From positions 372,001 through 436,000 of the forward strand of contig NZ_JAVRIF010000001.1 of the NCBI RefSeq assembly GCF_031846185.1: a stretch of 64,000 bases of DNA. The letters run 5' to 3'. Shown piece by piece: positions 16,746-25,742 of this stretch. The position numbers and the translations under genes were made by a program. Under the pieces are notes generated by a model. That model was not told the DNA's origin. It ran no database searches and saw nothing but the letters and a program-made list of their open reading frames with translations. The stretch comes from Thalassotalea_H castellviae. Its GTDB lineage: Bacteria; Pseudomonadota; Gammaproteobacteria; Enterobacterales; Alteromonadaceae. Positions within the stretch are counted from its first letter, which is position 1; each line of letters begins with the position of its first letter.

Positions 16746-17834
16746 TTAATTTTGTTCTGCAAGCGCCGCTAATAAATCCGCCTGATTTTCTTGTAAGATT
16801 GGCTCTAAAACCAGTTGTAAATTACCTTCTACTACTTCATTTAAGCGGTATAAAGTTAAATTAATACGGTGATCTGTCATACGACCTTGCGGATAATTAT
16901 AAGTGCGAATTCGTTCTGAACGATCTCCACTTGCCACTAAATTTCGGCGAGAAGATTCTTCTTCACTACGGCGTTTTTCATCTTCCGCTTGTTGTAAACG
17001 GGCTTGTAAAACCGACATCGCTTGTGCACGGTTTTTATGTTGTGAACGCTGATCTTGACACTCAACCACCACACCCGTTGGAATATGCGTAATACGAATT
17101 GCTGAATCAGTTTTATTAACATGCTGTCCACCAGCACCTGAGGCTCGGAAAGTATCTACTTTTAAGTCAGCTTTATTAATTTCAATCGCTTCAGACTCAG
17201 GAATTTCAGGCATGACAACCACTGTACAAGCTGAAGTATGAACACGACCTTGAGATTCAGTTTCTGGTACACGTTGTACACGGTGGCCACCCGATTCAAA
17301 TTTCATTTGACCGTAAACACCTTCACCGTTGATCTTAAAAATAACTTCTTTAAAACCGCCCTGCTCACTTTCGCTAAGGTTCATCACCTCAATTTTCCAG
17401 CCTTGTTTTTCACAATAACGGGTATACATACGATATAAATCACCCGTAAAGATAGCCGCTTCGTCACCACCTGCTCCAGCACGTATTTCAACGAAACAGT
17501 TATTGTCATCATTTGGATCTCGAGGCAATAAAAGAATTTGTAATTGATCTGAAATTTCTTCAACGGCCTTTTTAGCTTCTTTAAACTCTTCTTGTGCCAT
17601 TTCACGCATATCAGGATCGTCATCTTTTAGCATTTCTTCTGCCGTGGCAAAATCATTTTCTGCTTCTTGATACTGATTAAAAACACTTGTTACTTCTTCT
17701 AAGCGTTTAAATTCCTTAGAAAGCGCTAAAAACTTTTCTTGGTTAGCGATAGTATCGGGATCTGATAACAAGGCTTGAACTTCTTCAAAACGTTCAACTA
17801 AACCTTCAAGCTTTTGATAAACTGATTTATTCAT
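16746..17834 (-). CDS. prfA: peptide chain release factor 1
   Basis: A 362-aa RF1, recognising UAA and UAG. The PxT codon-recognition motif is P190-E-T and the catalytic GGQ is at 235-237 (ASGAGGQHVNKTDSA). The C-terminus contains ERIRTYNYPQGRMTDHRI. It lies between hemA (139 bases upstream) and prmC, the standard order. Confidence 0.98.
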   Translation of the reverse strand: MNKSVYQKLEGLVERFEEVQALLSDPDTIANQEKFLALSKEFKRLEEVTSVFNQYQEAENDFATAEEMLKDDDPDMREMAQEEFKEAKKAVEEISDQLQILLLPRDPNDDNNCFVEIRAGAGGDEAAIFTGDLYRMYTRYCEKQGWKIEVMNLSESEQGGFKEVIFKINGEGVYGQMKFESGGHRVQRVPETESQGRVHTSACTVVVMPEIPESEAIEINKADLKVDTFRASGAGGQHVNKTDSAIRITHIPTGVVVECQDQRSQHKNRAQAMSVLQARLQQAEDEKRRSEEESSRRNLVASGDRSERIRTYNYPQGRMTDHRINLTLYRLNEVVEGNLQLVLEPILQENQADLLAALAEQN

Positions 17835-17973
17835 TAAATATTCTTTTATTTGCTATAAATGAGTGAAATTCCATTCGAAAGTATAACTGATAGTAATCGA
17901 TAAGAGTTAACAAGAATGATTTATTTTAGATTGCGGGCAGTGTAAAGATTTCAACAACGACTTTCAATAATTG

Positions 17974-19236
17974 CTACTTATCTATTTGTAAAACGTCTCT
18001 TAAATAAACTATTTTATCTAATTCGCCCCCTTGGGCTGCTGTTTGAATGGCATTGGTTGGGGCATGCATTAATTTATTGGTTAATTTTGTTGCTAGCTCC
18101 GCGACGACAGCTTCAGGCGCTTTATTACCTTGTAATTGTATTAGCGCTTTTTCAAGTAAAAAATCTCGCTCAGTCAAACATTGTTTACGATAACTGACGA
18201 CAGTATCTTGTGTATTTAACCCTCTTAACCAAGACATAAAGCCACTGGTTTGATGATTAACAATTGCTTCAGCTTCAATCGCAGCTTTACGGCGATTTTC
18301 CATATTTTGCGCAATAATGCTTTGTAAATCATCGACAGTATATAAAAAGACATCTTCTAAATCAGAAACTTGCTCTTCAATATCACGAGGTACGGCTAAG
18401 TCGACCATAAACACAGGACGATGTTTACGTTTCGCCAAGGCTTGTTCAACCATACCTTTGCCAATTAAAGGTAAAGTACTGCCTGTCGAACTAATCACGA
18501 TATCAGCATCCGCCATATGTTGCGGGATTTGCGCCAAAGTGATCACATCAGCACCTACTTGTTTCGCCATATCTTCTGCTCGATTTAGCGTTCTATTTGC
18601 CACCGTGATATGGCCGACTTTATTTTCGTAAAGATGTTTCGCCACTAATTCGATGGTTTCGCCCGCGCCCACGAGTAATACTTTTGCTTTTTCTATACTT
18701 GCAAAAATATGCTTAGCTAAATTAACCGCTGCAAAAGCAACAGACACAGCACTTGAACCAATTTCAGTTTCTGTTCGCACTTGTTTAGCAACGCCAAAGG
18801 TACGTTGAAATAAACGGTCCATCACTAATGCCATCGACCCTGCGGCTTTCGCTTGGCTATAGGCTTGCTTCATTTGCCCTAAAATTTGTGGTTCACCTAA
18901 AACAAGTGAATCAAGTCCACAGGCAACTCGCATCATATGGTTTACCGCTTTTTGGTCACTGTGCCAATACAAACTTGGGATAATAGTAGAAGCAGGTATA
19001 TTATGATGATGTTCTAGCCAAGCAATGACTTTTTCTTGGGTAATATCGTATTTGTCAGCGGCAACTAAATATAATTCAGTTCGATTACATGTAGATAATA
19101 TCGCCGCCTCTTTACATTGCACTTGTGAAAGCATCTCTTGCAACGCGACTGACAACTTATCAGGATTAAAAGAGATTTTCTCCCTGATAGCGACGGGTGC
19201 GGTTTTATGATTGATACCAACGGCAACTATGGACAT
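17974..19236 (-). CDS. hemA: glutamyl-tRNA reductase HemA
   Basis: A 420-aa enzyme for the first step of C5-pathway haem synthesis (glutamyl-tRNA to glutamate-1-semialdehyde). The nucleophile is C50 in ILSTCNRTELYL. Other blocks are GLDSLVLGEPQILGQMKQAY, the NADPH-binding region VLLVGAGETIELVAKHL, and PVFMVDLAVPRDIE. The C-terminal dimerisation helices are intact. It diverges from lolB with about 210 bases between, matching the classical lolB/hemA divergent arrangement. Confidence 0.97.
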   Translation of the reverse strand: MSIVAVGINHKTAPVAIREKISFNPDKLSVALQEMLSQVQCKEAAILSTCNRTELYLVAADKYDITQEKVIAWLEHHHNIPASTIIPSLYWHSDQKAVNHMMRVACGLDSLVLGEPQILGQMKQAYSQAKAAGSMALVMDRLFQRTFGVAKQVRTETEIGSSAVSVAFAAVNLAKHIFASIEKAKVLLVGAGETIELVAKHLYENKVGHITVANRTLNRAEDMAKQVGADVITLAQIPQHMADADIVISSTGSTLPLIGKGMVEQALAKRKHRPVFMVDLAVPRDIEEQVSDLEDVFLYTVDDLQSIIAQNMENRRKAAIEAEAIVNHQTSGFMSWLRGLNTQDTVVSYRKQCLTERDFLLEKALIQLQGNKAPEAVVAELATKLTNKLMHAPTNAIQTAAQGGELDKIVYLRDVLQIDK

Positions 19237-19447
19237 ACGTTAACTATTAAACCTACTTGAAAGTAATCTAGTAAAAACTTACTTTTATTTATTAAGAATT
19301 AAATTAAATATCTATGATAATAAGGTATTATGCCAGCAGCTTATTAAGTGCAACCTGATCTAACACAAACTATTGTGTTAATTTTACGAAAGATTGGCGG
19401 TGATTGAAAGCAATCACCTCGATAAAACTGAAAGTACCGTTAAAATA

Positions 19448-20068
19448 ATGTTCATGACCAAACACATCATCACGCTGCTATGTCTATTATTTCTTCTAAT
19501 GGGTTGTGCCACGAATAAAACTATAGAGCAATCACAACCAGCAGTTAATCAATCAAAAGCAGCACGTTTTGAAAAAATTACGCGTATTCAACAATGGCAA
19601 ATTAAAGGTAAAATTGCCTTTCTCCAAAAGCAAAAACGAGAAAGTGCTTCATTGTTTTGGCAATACAACCAAAATAATGCGCAACAAACTCTTAAGCTCA
19701 CCACGTACTTAGGGATTAATGTATTAACGCTTAACACTGATAATGGCAAGCACAGTGTAAAAGTAGATGGAGAAAGCTATCAAAGTGATAACTTAGAACA
19801 ATTAATATATTCTCTGACCGGTTTATTACTGCCTACAAAAGCTTTACATTATTGGTTAAAAGGTCAAATTTATTCTGCTGCGGATACAATCACCTATGAT
19901 AAACAATCACAATTACCCAATACACTTACCAGCTATTATCAAGGAAACACATGGCGGATAAGCTATAAAAAGTATCAAACCGTAGATGATGTTCAACTCG
20001 CTCATCAGATATCAATTAAACAAAATGACTTAACCATTAAAATAATCATCAATCATTGGAAGCTATAA
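19448..20068 (+). CDS. lolB: outer-membrane lipoprotein receptor LolB
   Basis: LolB accepts lipoproteins from LolA and inserts them in the outer membrane. The lipobox LLMGC lies about 17 residues after the ATG at 19448 (another ATG is at 19454). A longer frame opens from a TTG at 19394, but that would put a long polar stretch before the signal. The mature domain has WQIKGKIAFLQKQKRESASLFWQY, LGINVLTLNTDNG and LLPTKALHYWLKGQ, typical LolB blocks. It is followed two bases later by ispE. Confidence 0.92.
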   Translation: MFMTKHIITLLCLLFLLMGCATNKTIEQSQPAVNQSKAARFEKITRIQQWQIKGKIAFLQKQKRESASLFWQYNQNNAQQTLKLTTYLGINVLTLNTDNGKHSVKVDGESYQSDNLEQLIYSLTGLLLPTKALHYWLKGQIYSAADTITYDKQSQLPNTLTSYYQGNTWRISYKKYQTVDDVQLAHQISIKQNDLTIKIIINHWKL

Positions 20069-20070
20069 CT

Positions 20071-20970
20071 ATGCCTGTTAGTTTACCTGCAACTGACTCT
20101 CCATTTTACCCATTTCCATCACCCGCTAAATTAAATTTATTTCTACATATCGTCGGCCGAAGAACCGATGGTTATCATGAACTGGAAACCGTTTTTCAGT
20201 TTTTAACTTTGGCCGACAATATTGCGATTAAGCCGACAACCACCTCAACCATTACCTTATTAACACCGATTGACGGTGTTCCAAATGACGATAATTTAAT
20301 TGTCAAAGCAGCCAAATTACTGCAAGCAGAAACACAATCACCATACGGCGCTGAAATAAAAATAAATAAATTGTTACCTATGGGCGGTGGTTTAGGTGGT
20401 GGTTCGTCCAATGCTGCAACCGTATTATTAGCATTAAATGTGTTATGGCAATGTAAACTCTCTTATCAACAACTTGCCGAATTAGGGTTACAACTAGGTG
20501 CGGATGTACCAATCTTTATTCATGGTTTTGCTGCATTTGCTCAAGGTATCGGCGAAAAGTTGTCGCCTGTTTATCCTGATGAATCTATCTATTTAATCAC
20601 TAAACCTCAATGTAGTATTTCGACCCAACAAGTATTCACGGCAAAAGCACTCACTCGCAATACTAGAAAACTTGATAACAACGCATTTGATGATAAAACA
20701 TACATCAATGGCTATCATAATGATTGTCAAAATTTAGTAATAAATCACTATCCTGAGGTTGCCAAGTTGCTTGCTTGGTTGATAGAATACGCGCCGTCTC
20801 GAATGACAGGTACAGGCGCTTGTATTTTCTCTCGCTTTGATTCTGAAGAAGAAGCTAAACGAGTACAAAAATTACTTCCTAATACCATGACTTCATTTGT
20901 TACTAAAGGTATTAATACTTCACCTCTACATAGTGTTTTACAGCAATTAGAGTCTGAGATTTGTACTTAA
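20071..20970 (+). CDS. ispE: 4-diphosphocytidyl-2-C-methyl-D-erythritol kinase IspE
   Basis: A GHMP kinase of the MEP isoprenoid pathway, about 299 aa from the ATG at 20071 (two bases after the lolB stop). The N-terminus PSPAKLNLFLHIVGRRTDGYHEL and ATP loop PMGGGLGGGSSNAATVLLAL are intact, as is the C-terminal MTGTGACIFSRF. The order lolB-ispE-prs is conserved in Gammaproteobacteria. Confidence 0.96.
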   Translation: MPVSLPATDSPFYPFPSPAKLNLFLHIVGRRTDGYHELETVFQFLTLADNIAIKPTTTSTITLLTPIDGVPNDDNLIVKAAKLLQAETQSPYGAEIKINKLLPMGGGLGGGSSNAATVLLALNVLWQCKLSYQQLAELGLQLGADVPIFIHGFAAFAQGIGEKLSPVYPDESIYLITKPQCSISTQQVFTAKALTRNTRKLDNNAFDDKTYINGYHNDCQNLVINHYPEVAKLLAWLIEYAPSRMTGTGACIFSRFDSEEEAKRVQKLLPNTMTSFVTKGINTSPLHSVLQQLESEICT

Positions 20971-20980
20971 TTTTTTTGAA

Positions 20981-21007
20981 AAAAAAGCCTGAAAAGTTGG
21001 CTTTTTT
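20981..21007 (+). terminator. terminator after ispE
   Basis: AAAAAAGCC and GGCTTTTTT pair around a nine-base loop, followed by A-rich sequence, between ispE and prs. It may be partly read through into prs. Confidence 0.7.
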
Positions 21008-21085
21008 AAAATAATGTGCTGATATTAACAACATGTTTTATTCAGCATTCTACTTATAATGTCAAAAGTTTCTGAGGAACTGCTA

Positions 21086-22033
21086 GTGCCTGACATGAAG
21101 ATCTTTGCGGGTAATGCCACCCCTGAATTGGCCAAACAAATTGCTAATCGTCTCTACATTACACCAGGAGAGGCCAAAGTTGGTAGTTTTAGTGATGGCG
21201 AAATTAGCGTTGAAATTACTGAAAATGTTCGCGGTGCTGACGTTTTTATCATTCAATCAACGTGCGCTCCAACCAACGATAATTTAATGGAACTTATCGT
21301 AATGATTGACGCGCTTCGTCGTGCATCAGCTGGCCGTATTACCGCTGTTATGCCTTACTTCGGTTACGCTCGTCAAGACCGTCGTGTACGAAGTGCTCGT
21401 GTACCTATTACCGCTAAAGTTGTCGCTGACTTCTTATCGAGTGTTGGTGTTGACCGTGTTTTAACGGTTGATTTACACGCAGAGCAAATTCAAGGTTTCT
21501 TCGATGTGCCGGTTGATAATGTATTCGGTACGCCAATTCTATTAGAAGACATGAAAGACAAGAATTTAGAAAATCCTGTCGTTGTTTCTCCTGATATTGG
21601 TGGTGTAGTACGTGCGCGAGCAGTCGCTAAATTATTAGATGATGCTGACTTAGCTATTATTGATAAACGTCGCCCTAAAGCGAATGTTGCTCAAGTTATG
21701 CATATTATTGGTGATGTTGCTGGACGTGATTGTATTATCGTTGACGATATGATCGATACTGGCGGCACATTAGCGAAAGCAGCAGAAGCGTTAAAAGATC
21801 ATGGAGCAAAACGTGTATTTGCTTACGCAACTCACCCTGTATTATCTGGCAATGCTGCTGAAAACCTTAAAAATTCAGTAATAGATGAAGTTATTGTTAC
21901 TGACTCTATCCCATTATCACCAGCAATTAAAAAGCTTGGTAATGTACGCCAATTAACGTTAAGCGGTATGTTATCTGAAGCGATTCGCCGTGTTTGTAAT
22001 GAAGAATCAATTTCTGCGATGTTTGATAGTTAA
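21086..22033 (+). CDS. prs: ribose-phosphate pyrophosphokinase
   Basis: It makes PRPP for purine, pyrimidine, His, Trp and NAD synthesis. I choose the GTG at 21086: it has GAGGA seven bases upstream and gives MPDMKIFAGNATPELA, exactly where E. coli Prs begins, for a 315-aa protein. An in-frame ATG at 21059 would add nine unrelated residues. Key motifs are FSDGEISVEI, YFGYARQDRRVRSARVPITAK, VDLHAEQIQGFFD and the PRPP loop IIVDDMIDTGGTL. The coding sequence is visibly richer in favoured codons, as expected for a highly expressed gene. Confidence 0.97.
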   Translation: MPDMKIFAGNATPELAKQIANRLYITPGEAKVGSFSDGEISVEITENVRGADVFIIQSTCAPTNDNLMELIVMIDALRRASAGRITAVMPYFGYARQDRRVRSARVPITAKVVADFLSSVGVDRVLTVDLHAEQIQGFFDVPVDNVFGTPILLEDMKDKNLENPVVVSPDIGGVVRARAVAKLLDDADLAIIDKRRPKANVAQVMHIIGDVAGRDCIIVDDMIDTGGTLAKAAEALKDHGAKRVFAYATHPVLSGNAAENLKNSVIDEVIVTDSIPLSPAIKKLGNVRQLTLSGMLSEAIRRVCNEESISAMFDS

Positions 22034-22057
22034 TATAACAGACAATTCGATAGATTT

Positions 22058-22085
22058 TAAAAAGCACCTTAGGGTGCTTTTTTTA
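22058..22085 (+). terminator. terminator after prs
   Basis: AAAAAGCACC-TTA-GGGTGCTTTTTTT hairpin with T-run, 25 bases after the prs stop. Confidence 0.88.
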
Positions 22086-22151
22086 TGAGAGAAATATTTT
22101 ATTTTTTTGTCTACACTTAAAATATGTCCCACAGCATCAGCTTAGGCGTCG

Positions 22152-23003
22152 ATGAAGGTATTTAATAAAACAGTTACATTTATTTTTCTATTGTTTTCAA
22201 TAAATACGTTTGCATCTATTCAAAAATCACTGTTCATAAATGATATTAATTGGCCGCCCTTTTTCTTCCAAGAAATAAAAGATAACACTATGGGAATTGG
22301 CAAAGAAATTATTAATCTCTGTTTAAGTGAACAAGATTATCAGTGGCAATACAAAAATCTTCCCATTAAAAGAACGCATCAAAATATGGCATCAGGCGAA
22401 CTTGATATCAGTGTCTATTCTTATAAAAAAAGCAGAGAAGACTTTGTTATTTATGGCGCTGAGCCTATTTTTTTTTCTCAATATGGCTTCGCATCCAATA
22501 GCCAAGACGATATCACTATCAATAAATTAGATGACATAAAGCAATATCAACTGGGACATTTAGCAGGCTTAGCTCACACGCAAGAACTGATGAAAATAAT
22601 TGAAGAAAAAAAAGCACTCAATCAAGTCACTGTTGGATATAGTATTGATGCTATGCTTAGACAACTCACCGCTAGTCAACAAAGATTTCAAATACTACCT
22701 AACTCGATAGAAACATTATTATGGCGGGCAAAACAATTAAACATTGAAAGCCAGTTACATATTCATGACTTTGTTTTAAAACAAAAAGCCTATTACGTCA
22801 CGGTATCTAAAGCCAGTAAACACATAACTAACCCGAAAATATTTCTAACAAAATTTGACGCTTGTATTAAAGCTTTAAAAAAGTCAGGTGAATATCAAAA
22901 AATCAGCGAAAAATATGGACTAATATCACAACTCGCACTCTCGCCGCCCAAAAGTCTTTACCAGCCAATGGACCCATTGAAAAAAATTCCTTTTATAGAT
23001 TAA
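22152..23003 (+). CDS. periplasmic solute-binding protein, family 3-like
   Basis: A 283-aa protein with a Sec signal peptide (residues 1-21, ending TFAS). The pattern is family 3 substrate-binding (amino-acid type) proteins: NDINWPPFFFQE, MGIGKEIINLCL, LPIKRTHQNMASGELDISVYSYKKSREDF and a C-terminal LKKSGEYQKISEKYG. No transporter genes are adjacent, so it may feed an unlinked system or act as a sensor-type binding protein. The ligand is unknown. A second, only distantly similar member is at 34748. Confidence 0.8.
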   Translation: MKVFNKTVTFIFLLFSINTFASIQKSLFINDINWPPFFFQEIKDNTMGIGKEIINLCLSEQDYQWQYKNLPIKRTHQNMASGELDISVYSYKKSREDFVIYGAEPIFFSQYGFASNSQDDITINKLDDIKQYQLGHLAGLAHTQELMKIIEEKKALNQVTVGYSIDAMLRQLTASQQRFQILPNSIETLLWRAKQLNIESQLHIHDFVLKQKAYYVTVSKASKHITNPKIFLTKFDACIKALKKSGEYQKISEKYGLISQLALSPPKSLYQPMDPLKKIPFID

Positions 23004-23243
23004 AACAGGTAAAGCTCGTATCTTTTTGCCGCGAGTAAATATGCCCATTGAACTCAGGAAATAGCACTTTAAAAGTAATCAACGATTAATTACAGTAAAC
23101 GTTTGGTTTTCCAGCCATCAAATGTTATTATGCCGCGCCTTTTTTATCTGCCGTTAAGAAATTAATGAAGATTTAAAATGGCGATGCGTTATTTTTGGTC
23201 GCAAAAAATAACAAAAATTCAATTAAAATTAAGGTATTAAACC

Positions 23244-23873
23244 ATGACTGATTTATTTACTTTGGATGCTGAAGTACGTACAGACACAGGGAAAGGTGCG
23301 AGCCGCCGCCTACGTCACGCGAACAAAGTTCCAGCTATCCTTTACGGCGAAGGCAAAGAGCCAGTTTCTTTAACATTAGCGCACAACAAAGTTTTCCGTG
23401 CACAACAAGAAGAAGCTTTCTACTCTCACGTTTTAACATTAAACGTTGATGGTAAGCCAGTTGAATGTTTAATTAAAGACATGCAACGTCATCCTTTCAA
23501 GCAAATCATTATGCACATGGATTTCATGCGTATTGATGCAACTCACTCTGTACACGTTAATGCTCCAATTCACTTTGTGAACGAAGATGTTGCAGAGAAA
23601 AAAGGTGGTGCTATTGCTCACCACATTAACGAAATTGCGGTTAGCTGTTTACCTGGCGATATCCCAGAATTCATCGAAGTTGATGTTGCTGGTTTAGAAG
23701 TTGGTCAAACATTACATTTATCAGACATCACTTTACCTAAAGGTGTAACTTCTGATGAATTAGCTAAAGGTGAAAGCCATGACCAAGCTGTTGCTTCATT
23801 AAATGCGCCTAAAGGCTCAAGCGATGAAGAAGCTAGCGATGAAGCTGCAGAAGAAACTGCTACTGAAGAATAA
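23244..23873 (+). CDS. rplY: 50S ribosomal protein L25/CTC
   Basis: A 209-aa two-domain bL25 (CTC form). The N-terminal 5S-rRNA-binding domain (residues 1-92, RTDTGKGASRRLRHANKVPAILYG) is followed by the TL5-type beta domain. It ends in an acidic tail rich in E, D, A and S. It starts the rplY-pth-ychF unit, with TAAGG before the ATG. The 240 bases upstream (23004-23243) show only a possible promoter and leader. Confidence 0.96.
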   Translation: MTDLFTLDAEVRTDTGKGASRRLRHANKVPAILYGEGKEPVSLTLAHNKVFRAQQEEAFYSHVLTLNVDGKPVECLIKDMQRHPFKQIIMHMDFMRIDATHSVHVNAPIHFVNEDVAEKKGGAIAHHINEIAVSCLPGDIPEFIEVDVAGLEVGQTLHLSDITLPKGVTSDELAKGESHDQAVASLNAPKGSSDEEASDEAAEETATEE

Positions 23874-23895
23874 TCCAAAGGACACTATCCTTTAG

Positions 23896-24480
23896 ATGAC
23901 TATTCAACTAGTTGTGGGCCTGGGTAATCCAGGCCCTGAATATACAAAAACCCGCCACAATGCTGGAGTTTGGTTCGTAGAAGAACTCGCTTCACGCTAT
24001 AACATTTCGTTAAGACCTGAAAAAAAATACTTTGGATTATACGGCAAAGGCCAAATTGGTAATGAAGTGATTCATTTACTTATTCCAACGACATTTATGA
24101 ATAAAAGTGGTCAATCGGTTGCCCCACTGGCAAATTTTTTTCGCATTCCCGTTGAAAATATTTTAGTTGCACATGACGAACTAGATATGGAACCTGGCGT
24201 GTGTAAAATTAAACAAGGTGGCGGACATGGTGGACATAACGGCTTACGTGACATCATTGCACGTATGGCAAATAATAAAGAATTTTATCGGTTACGCATA
24301 GGTATTGGCCACCCTGGCCATCGAGATCGCGTGACTGGTCATGTACTTGGCAAAGCGCCAGCTATTGAACAAAACAAAATAGATCAAGCCATTGATGAAG
24401 CATCACGCTGCATGGATATTTGGCTTAAAGATGATTTAAAAAAAGCACAAAATCGTCTGCATTCATTTAAAGCGTTATAA
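23896..24480 (+). CDS. pth: peptidyl-tRNA hydrolase
   Basis: A 194-aa enzyme that recycles peptidyl-tRNA released from stalled ribosomes. The motifs GLGNPGPEYTKTRHNAGVWFV (catalytic His), FMNKSGQSV, HDELDMEPG and GGHGGHNGLRDI are all intact. It lies 22 bases after rplY and 38 before ychF, the common gammaproteobacterial order. Confidence 0.97.
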   Translation: MTIQLVVGLGNPGPEYTKTRHNAGVWFVEELASRYNISLRPEKKYFGLYGKGQIGNEVIHLLIPTTFMNKSGQSVAPLANFFRIPVENILVAHDELDMEPGVCKIKQGGGHGGHNGLRDIIARMANNKEFYRLRIGIGHPGHRDRVTGHVLGKAPAIEQNKIDQAIDEASRCMDIWLKDDLKKAQNRLHSFKAL

Positions 24481-24518
24481 TACAAATCGTTAATCGCTTA
24501 ACATATTAAGGTAATATC

Positions 24519-25610
24519 ATGGGATTCAAATGCGGTATTGTTGGCTTGCCCAACGTTGGTAAATCTACACTTTTCAATGCACTCACCAAAGCTGGTATTG
24601 AAGCAGCAAACTTTCCATTTTGTACGATAGAGCCAAATACTGGTGTGGTACCCGTACCTGACCCTCGTTTAGATGCATTAGCAAAAATTGTTAATCCTGA
24701 AAGAGTTTTGGCTACCACTATGGAGTTTGTCGATATTGCTGGTTTAGTTGCAGGTGCTTCAAAAGGTGAAGGTTTAGGTAATAAATTCCTTGCCAATATT
24801 CGTGAAACAGACGCCATTGGCCATGTAGTTCGTTGTTTTGAAAACGATAACATAATCCACGTTGCCAATAAAATTGATCCCGCCGCTGATATTGACGTGA
24901 TCAATACTGAATTAGCATTAGCTGATATGGACACCGCTGAACGTGCGATAACTCGTCAAGCAAAACGTGCAAAAGGCGGTGACAAAGACGCTAAATTTGA
25001 AATTCCTGTTTTAGAAAAAATATTAAAACATGTTGAAGAAGGTGAAATGGTTCGCTCTTTAGACTTAACAAAAGAAGAAAAAGCAGCCGTTGCTTATCTA
25101 AACTTTTTAACCATTAAACCAACCATGTATATTGCAAACGTAAATGACGATGGTTTTGAAAACAACCCTTATTTAGATGTTGTGCAAGCAATTGCAGACA
25201 AAGAAGGCGCGGTTGTGGTTGCTGTTTGTGCTGAAATTGAAGGCGAATTGTCTGAGATGGATGATGAAGACCGTGAAGAGTTTATGGCTGATTTAGGCCT
25301 AGAAGAGCCAGGGTTAAATCGTGTGATTAACTCAGGTTATGGTTTATTACACTTACAAACATATTTCACCGCTGGGGTGAAAGAAGTTAGAGCATGGACA
25401 GTGAAACAAAATGCGACGGCGCCACAAGCAGCTGGTGTTATTCATACTGACTTTGAAAAAGGCTTTATTCGCGCCGAAGTTATTGCCTATGATGACTTTA
25501 TTGAATTTAATGGTGAATCAGGTGCAAAAGAAGCGGGTAAGTGGCGTTTAGAAGGGAAAGATTACCTAGTTAAAGATGGAGACGTTGTCCACTTTAGGTT
25601 CAATGTTTAA
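24519..25610 (+). CDS. ychF: redox-regulated ATPase YchF
   Basis: A 363-aa universally conserved Obg-family P-loop protein preferring ATP. It has GLPNVGKSTLFNALTKAG (G1), NFPFCTIEPNTG, the DIAGLV G3 motif, NKID region and a C-terminal TGS domain (LLHLQTYFTAGVKEVRAWTV...). It interacts with ribosomes and is linked to stress responses. It is last in the rplY-pth-ychF operon and is followed by a strong terminator. Confidence 0.97.
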   Translation: MGFKCGIVGLPNVGKSTLFNALTKAGIEAANFPFCTIEPNTGVVPVPDPRLDALAKIVNPERVLATTMEFVDIAGLVAGASKGEGLGNKFLANIRETDAIGHVVRCFENDNIIHVANKIDPAADIDVINTELALADMDTAERAITRQAKRAKGGDKDAKFEIPVLEKILKHVEEGEMVRSLDLTKEEKAAVAYLNFLTIKPTMYIANVNDDGFENNPYLDVVQAIADKEGAVVVAVCAEIEGELSEMDDEDREEFMADLGLEEPGLNRVINSGYGLLHLQTYFTAGVKEVRAWTVKQNATAPQAAGVIHTDFEKGFIRAEVIAYDDFIEFNGESGAKEAGKWRLEGKDYLVKDGDVVHFRFNV

Positions 25611-25633
25611 TACATAAAACAAATAATTAAAAC

Positions 25634-25661
25634 GAAAAGCGAGCTAAGGCTCGCTTTTTTT
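25634..25661 (+). terminator. terminator after ychF
   Basis: AAAAGCGAGC-TAAG-GCTCGCTTTTTTTT hairpin with a long T-run. Confidence 0.9.
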
Positions 25662-25689
25662 TATATGTAAATTACCTCTTGCCCTTTAC

Positions 25690-25705
25690 ATATGAAATTT
25701 CATAT
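25690..25705. promoter_or_regulatory. perfect 16-bp palindrome, probable ArsR operator
   Basis: ATATGAAATTTCATAT is a perfect palindrome 37 bases upstream of the ArsC-ArsR fusion ATG. An additional AT-rich half-like stretch (ATATTTCACATATT) follows just downstream. ArsR repressors bind short AT-rich dyads in their own promoters, so autoregulation and arsenite derepression of the ars operon are inferred. Confidence 0.65.
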
Positions 25706-25742
25706 ATATAATATTTCACATATTAAAGGTTGGTGACGTTAT

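Noticed and set aside
21059..21085. ATG at 21059 as the prs start
   Set aside because: The GTG at 21086 has a good ribosome site and matches the N-terminus of known Prs; the extra nine residues have no counterpart.
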